The notes under the pieces were generated by a model. The model was not told the origin of the DNA and ran no database searches. It saw nothing but the letters and a program-made list of their open reading frames with translations. Below are positions 60,664 to 64,000 of a DNA stretch of 64,000 nucleotides, in pieces. Numbering within the stretch: position 1 is the first letter of the stretch; every line of letters begins with the position of its first letter. This DNA is from 79-D21 sp022839995 (GTDB lineage Bacteria > Synergistota > Synergistia > Synergistales > 79-D21), in the NCBI GenBank assembly GCA_022839995.1, contig JALHIN010000013.1:17143-81142 (forward strand). The letters run 5' to 3'. The position numbers were made by a program, and so were the translations under genes.

Positions 60664-63406
60664 CCGATGCACCTCCTTCCTTGTTTGGAAAACGCACGAT
60701 GACACCCAGTTTTTCGTCTAATTCAAGCACCCTCCCTTCTCCTAGGTTTTTTCTGGATTTTTCCAGTAGCGCCAACCGATGCCGTTTCAAAAGGGGCGAA
60801 GAACGCCAGGCCTTTTCGGGTTCCGGGAAATCGGCGAAACATCCGTGGTATGAGAGCTCCACAGAGGCCTCCACCATCTGTCTTTCCCAACTCCTCCGAA
60901 CGGTGACATTAACGGGCGGTTCCAGGGAGATTGGCTCTCTGCCCTTGGCGTCCAGGTAAAGCCCGGATTCCATTTTATGAAGTAGAACGACGGAGACGCG
61001 AGCTGGCCCCAGCCTGGTTTGGGCAACGATGGGAGAATCGGTGAAATCCCCCTCTTCCTGGAGGTCCTCCAGAAAAGCTTCCGTTATATCACCCGAACCC
61101 GGTTTCTTCACCAGGATTTTCAGTGCTTTGAATTGGTCCAGGCTTTTCCGTTCTTCCATGCGGCGTCTGAGTTCTTCCAAGCGTTTCTCCAAATCTCCCG
61201 TAAAGGTTATTCCTTCACCGTATACCGCTTCGATCAAATCGTCCATGTCATGCGGGAGGGTTATCAAATTTCTATCCCTTATCGAGAGCCAGGTGCGTAG
61301 AAGGAGGTAAGGTTCATAAACGTACCCACTGGGTCCGAAGCTTTCCATGTCTTCGGAAGGTAAAAGAATTCGCAAGCGGGGGTGGGGATACGCCTTTGGT
61401 CTTTGGTTGTCATGACGGTGGACCCGCCCCATCCTCTGGAGCAGCAGGTCCACAGGGGCCAACTCGCTGATCATGTGATCGAAATCCAGGTCCAGGCTTT
61501 GTTCCACGACCTGTGTTGCGACCAGCACTACCTTGTCGCCGGGGAATTTTTCCTGGCGGTTCCGGCCGAACCTCTCTAGGACCTGCTCTTCGATATTTTT
61601 CCGTTTGCCGGCCTGAAACCGGGAATGGAACAGAAGTAACTCGATACCTGTTCCCTCGAATGTTTTTGAAAGGAGACCGAAAGTCTCCCTTGCGCTTGCT
61701 ACGGTATTGCATAGCCACGCTACGGATCCGCCCTGCGTTTCCATCTCCTCTTTCAGCGCTTCAGCTATTTCTTGTGGGTTTTGTTCCCATTCGAGGTCGC
61801 AACTAAAGTTGCGATAGGCCGGGAAGGAATCGCAGGACAAGTGGCCGCTCCCCGATATCGAAGTTACCCTTGGGTAGGGTTTTTCCAAGGCGGAAAAATC
61901 TTCCAGTTGCTTTCCCAGGCCCTCTGCAAAGGCCTTGGTCATTGATTTCCGGGTCGAGAGAGGAAGGGTCGCTGAAAGGACAACCACGGTGGTTCCGAGC
62001 GAAGCTAACCATCTTAAGAGATCTAGATACAGGATTAGCATGTAAGTATCATAAGCGTGAACTTCGTCGAAAATTAAGGTTTTTTCGGCCAGGGCGAAAA
62101 GCCTCAGGAAATAATGGCGTGTCTGGAGAACAGAGAGCAACGTTTGGTCCACGGTGCCGACCCCGTTAGGCGAGAGGAGTCCCCGCTTCGGCCCGCAAAA
62201 CCATTCGTCAGCCAAGACGGATGGAATATCTCCCTCATCCTGGGCGATAGCCCTTGCCTTCAACTGGTCATACTCGTCCGATAAAAGCGCCTGACCATGG
62301 AGCAGGTGGAGGCTTTGTTTCCCACCAGGAGATCTCTTTTCGAGGAAATCCTTCACTCGTCTAAACATCTGGTTGCTCGTCGCCATTGTTGGCATGGCGA
62401 TATAGGCCCCGCAGCGGCCTTTGTTGCTGTCCCATCGGTCCAGCGCCAGTAGGGCCGCCTCGGTTTTCCCTTCCCCCATGGGGGCTTCCAGGATGAGCAG
62501 TTGTGGGGGGTCCTCGATTGGGGTTTCTGGTAGGAGCGCATCGACTTGCTCCTGCAATTTTCTAGGTGTCTTGGCGAAAAGCCCAATGAATGAAGAGGGC
62601 GACTTCCTCTTCTGGGATCTAAACCCAGCCTGATCCAAAGCTTTAGCGGATTTCGAACATGCCTGCTCCCACAAGTCCGAAATTGCACAATCGCTAGATT
62701 TGCCCGTCTCATAGGGGAAAAATTCCGAGTTTGAAGCAATCCAGTCGGATAGGCACACTAATCCTGCGAGGAGGACCGAAACCTGATTGAAACAGGGCGC
62801 TGTCGTAATTGGACAGGATGGTTTAATCCACCGGAGCCCGGATTTCAAAAGGTCTTTAGCAATGGCCCACCAGGGAGAGGTTACAGCATCAGATTCCGAG
62901 AAGCCTTTTCTCGCCTTGTTTATCGTTCCTTGGCTGACGAATTGACCATGATGCCCCCCTATGGCACGAGCGAGCCTTTTTTGTATTTTCGAGTCAATTT
63001 CGGGAAGCAGGCCTTGTGCATTCAAGTCAGGGAAAAAGTATTGCAGATAAAGGCTAGAAACAACTCCATGCGGGACTTTTTCGTTCCCGTAGAAGGCTGC
63101 TAAGCGTGGAAAAGCAGGCCTGGTTTCTTTGACCCAAGGTCCATGTGGGCTATAGGCAAACCAGGGCGAGGCTTTCCCAATGTCGTGAGTGTAAGCAAGG
63201 AACGGAATCCACTCAAGAACCTCTTTTTCGGCTACTCTAAGAGACTCTGAAAACCGGACGGTTAAGGAAGGTCGTCTTTCAAGAAAGCCCCGGCAAACAG
63301 CAGCAGTTTCCGTTAGGTGGTAAAGGAGAGGGTGCAACTTTTGGTTCTGATGGTCGTATTTGCCCCAAAGCTCGAGTAGAGGTTGCGACGATTCAAAATC
63401 GGCCAT
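60647..63406 (-). CDS. cas3: Cas3 helicase-nuclease, type I-E
   Basis: This 919-residue protein joins an N-terminal HD nuclease and an SF2 helicase. HD motifs are YTHDIGKASPW (H74, D75) and GGHHGQF near 149. Helicase motifs are APMGEGKTEAAL (Walker A, near 310), IFDEVHAYD (DEVH box, near 448), VLSATLP (near 480), VATQVVEQSLDLDFD (near 643) and QRMGRVHRH (near 670). It degrades the non-target strand after Cascade binding. It is the first gene of the cas operon and its ATG follows a GGAGG site. All essential motifs are intact. Confidence 0.97.
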   Translation of the reverse strand: MADFESSQPLLELWGKYDHQNQKLHPLLYHLTETAAVCRGFLERRPSLTVRFSESLRVAEKEVLEWIPFLAYTHDIGKASPWFAYSPHGPWVKETRPAFPRLAAFYGNEKVPHGVVSSLYLQYFFPDLNAQGLLPEIDSKIQKRLARAIGGHHGQFVSQGTINKARKGFSESDAVTSPWWAIAKDLLKSGLRWIKPSCPITTAPCFNQVSVLLAGLVCLSDWIASNSEFFPYETGKSSDCAISDLWEQACSKSAKALDQAGFRSQKRKSPSSFIGLFAKTPRKLQEQVDALLPETPIEDPPQLLILEAPMGEGKTEAALLALDRWDSNKGRCGAYIAMPTMATSNQMFRRVKDFLEKRSPGGKQSLHLLHGQALLSDEYDQLKARAIAQDEGDIPSVLADEWFCGPKRGLLSPNGVGTVDQTLLSVLQTRHYFLRLFALAEKTLIFDEVHAYDTYMLILYLDLLRWLASLGTTVVVLSATLPLSTRKSMTKAFAEGLGKQLEDFSALEKPYPRVTSISGSGHLSCDSFPAYRNFSCDLEWEQNPQEIAEALKEEMETQGGSVAWLCNTVASARETFGLLSKTFEGTGIELLLFHSRFQAGKRKNIEEQVLERFGRNRQEKFPGDKVVLVATQVVEQSLDLDFDHMISELAPVDLLLQRMGRVHRHDNQRPKAYPHPRLRILLPSEDMESFGPSGYVYEPYLLLRTWLSIRDRNLITLPHDMDDLIEAVYGEGITFTGDLEKRLEELRRRMEERKSLDQFKALKILVKKPGSGDITEAFLEDLQEEGDFTDSPIVAQTRLGPARVSVVLLHKMESGLYLDAKGREPISLEPPVNVTVRRSWERQMVEASVELSYHGCFADFPEPEKAWRSSPLLKRHRLALLEKSRKNLGEGRVLELDEKLGVIVRFPNKEGGASVESDV

Positions 63407-63767
63407 TTACTGTTTCGCCTCCTAGGGAAGGAAACACGAGAAGCCTTTAATTGTTCTTGGTAATTTAGAAAACCAGTTTTGCTAATTCCCCCAGGTAGTT
63501 CTCATGGGGATCCTTTTTAATCCCTAATCTTATTCAATAAAGAATTTCTGTTGCACTAAGCGCCTATTCCATTCTGATGATAAGCTCTGAGAACGACAGG
63601 ATAAGTCGGTAGCAAAAACCGATAATTTAGAGCGAATTTAATCTTATACCAACACAAAGGTGTTGTCTATCAGGAAAACCCTGAATTATTCAGAGCCATA
63701 TTGCTCCCCATAGCCAACAAGCCACGAATAAGACATCCTGGGAGGGTGTCCGAAAGGGGTGTATGGG
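63407..63767. other. AT-rich intergenic region with cas operon promoter and inverted repeats
   Basis: No gene is visible in these 361 bases. Inverted repeats are CAACAC-GTGTTG (63650-63665), CTGAA-TTCAG (63681-63693) and TCGGT-ACCGA (63606-63622). On the minus strand TATAAG at 63643-63648 directly follows the first repeat and could be a -10 box for the cas genes under an operator. The right part (from about 63739) is probably the end of the insertion element whose transposase starts at 63768. Confidence 0.4.
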
Positions 63768-64000
63768 ATGGGAGACACGGAAGATCGGCAGGACGAAGTG
63801 CAGCGTTGGACGGCAAAGAGGCGTGCAGCCCTGGTCCTTGAGATCCTGAAAGGAAAGACAACGATAGCGGAAGCGGCCCGGACCCATGGGCTCACGGTGG
63901 CCGAAGTGGAACGGTGGAAGGAAAGGTTCCTGTCCGGGGCGGAGAACGCCCTGAGGAGCCGCCCCAGGGACGAAGAGGAGCAGAAGGACGAACTGATCAG
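63768..64000 (+). CDS. Transposase OrfA-like helix-turn-helix protein, cut by window edge
   Basis: About 77 residues are visible from ATG 63768: RWTAKRRAALVLEILKGK near residue 13, then IAEAARTHGLTVAEVERWKERFLSGAENALRSR, a helix-turn-helix pattern found in OrfA-type transposase subunits of IS3-like elements. The C-terminus and any OrfB lie outside the window. The higher GC of this gene contrasts with the AT-rich DNA just before it, marking the element border. Confidence 0.65.
   Translation, partial: MGDTEDRQDEVQRWTAKRRAALVLEILKGKTTIAEAARTHGLTVAEVERWKERFLSGAENALRSRPRDEEEQKDELI

Overview
The window looks like chromosome from a high-GC, anaerobic, amino-acid-fermenting bacterium, most probably a member of the Synergistota. 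This is inferred, not proven. The supporting genes are a two-subunit glycine dehydrogenase (gcvPA/gcvPB), a single-chain pyruvate:ferredoxin oxidoreductase, serine hydroxymethyltransferase, a TRAP transporter, an alanine/glycine:cation symporter and several peptidase or deacylase genes. No rRNA or tRNA gene was seen.

Layout. 1-3381 (minus): two short-chain dehydrogenases followed by gcvPA and gcvPB, the last cut by the window edge. 3492-6753 (plus): amidohydrolase, FCD-type GntR regulator, EamA exporter. 6750-9567 (minus): a small membrane protein, an Old Yellow Enzyme-type oxidoreductase and an MFS transporter. 9659-16013 (minus): SfsA with a C-terminal extension, PolX, a class II aldolase, a YibE/F membrane protein split over two frames, and a secreted alkaline phosphatase. 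16155-24180 (plus): VOC protein, MFS transporter, ArsA-like ATPase with a small partner gene, YbhB-type protein and pyruvate:ferredoxin oxidoreductase. 24335-26274 (plus): GntR regulator and an ASKHA-fold protein.

26383-37787 (minus) is a long catabolic block: AGCS symporter, two YgeY-like M20 hydrolases (one lacking key active-site residues), two fold-type II PLP enzymes, a D-aminoacylase-like amidohydrolase and TRAP DctP-DctQ-DctM. A LysR regulator is divergent at its head. I read it as one uptake-and-breakdown pathway for an N-substituted or D-amino-acid-type substrate. This is the best candidate here for an undescribed metabolic system.

38899-49695 holds glyA (minus), a RemB-like gene and gyrB (plus). 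gyrB carries two in-frame inteins inside its TOPRIM active site, one HNH-type and one LAGLIDADG-type. Then come a small secreted protein, an ARPP-1/ADP-ribosylglycohydrolase fusion, a WYL regulator and a short QueG-like iron-sulphur protein.

49712-64000 is a mobile, lower-GC defence island: an IS21-family remnant, a type I-E CRISPR array (69 repeats, 68 spacers by position counting) and a complete cas3-cse1-cse2-cas7-cas5-cas6-cas1-cas2 operon on the minus strand. A transposase gene begins at the right edge. The array lies only 18 bp beyond the cas2 stop codon, so a conventional leader is missing or lies inside cas2.
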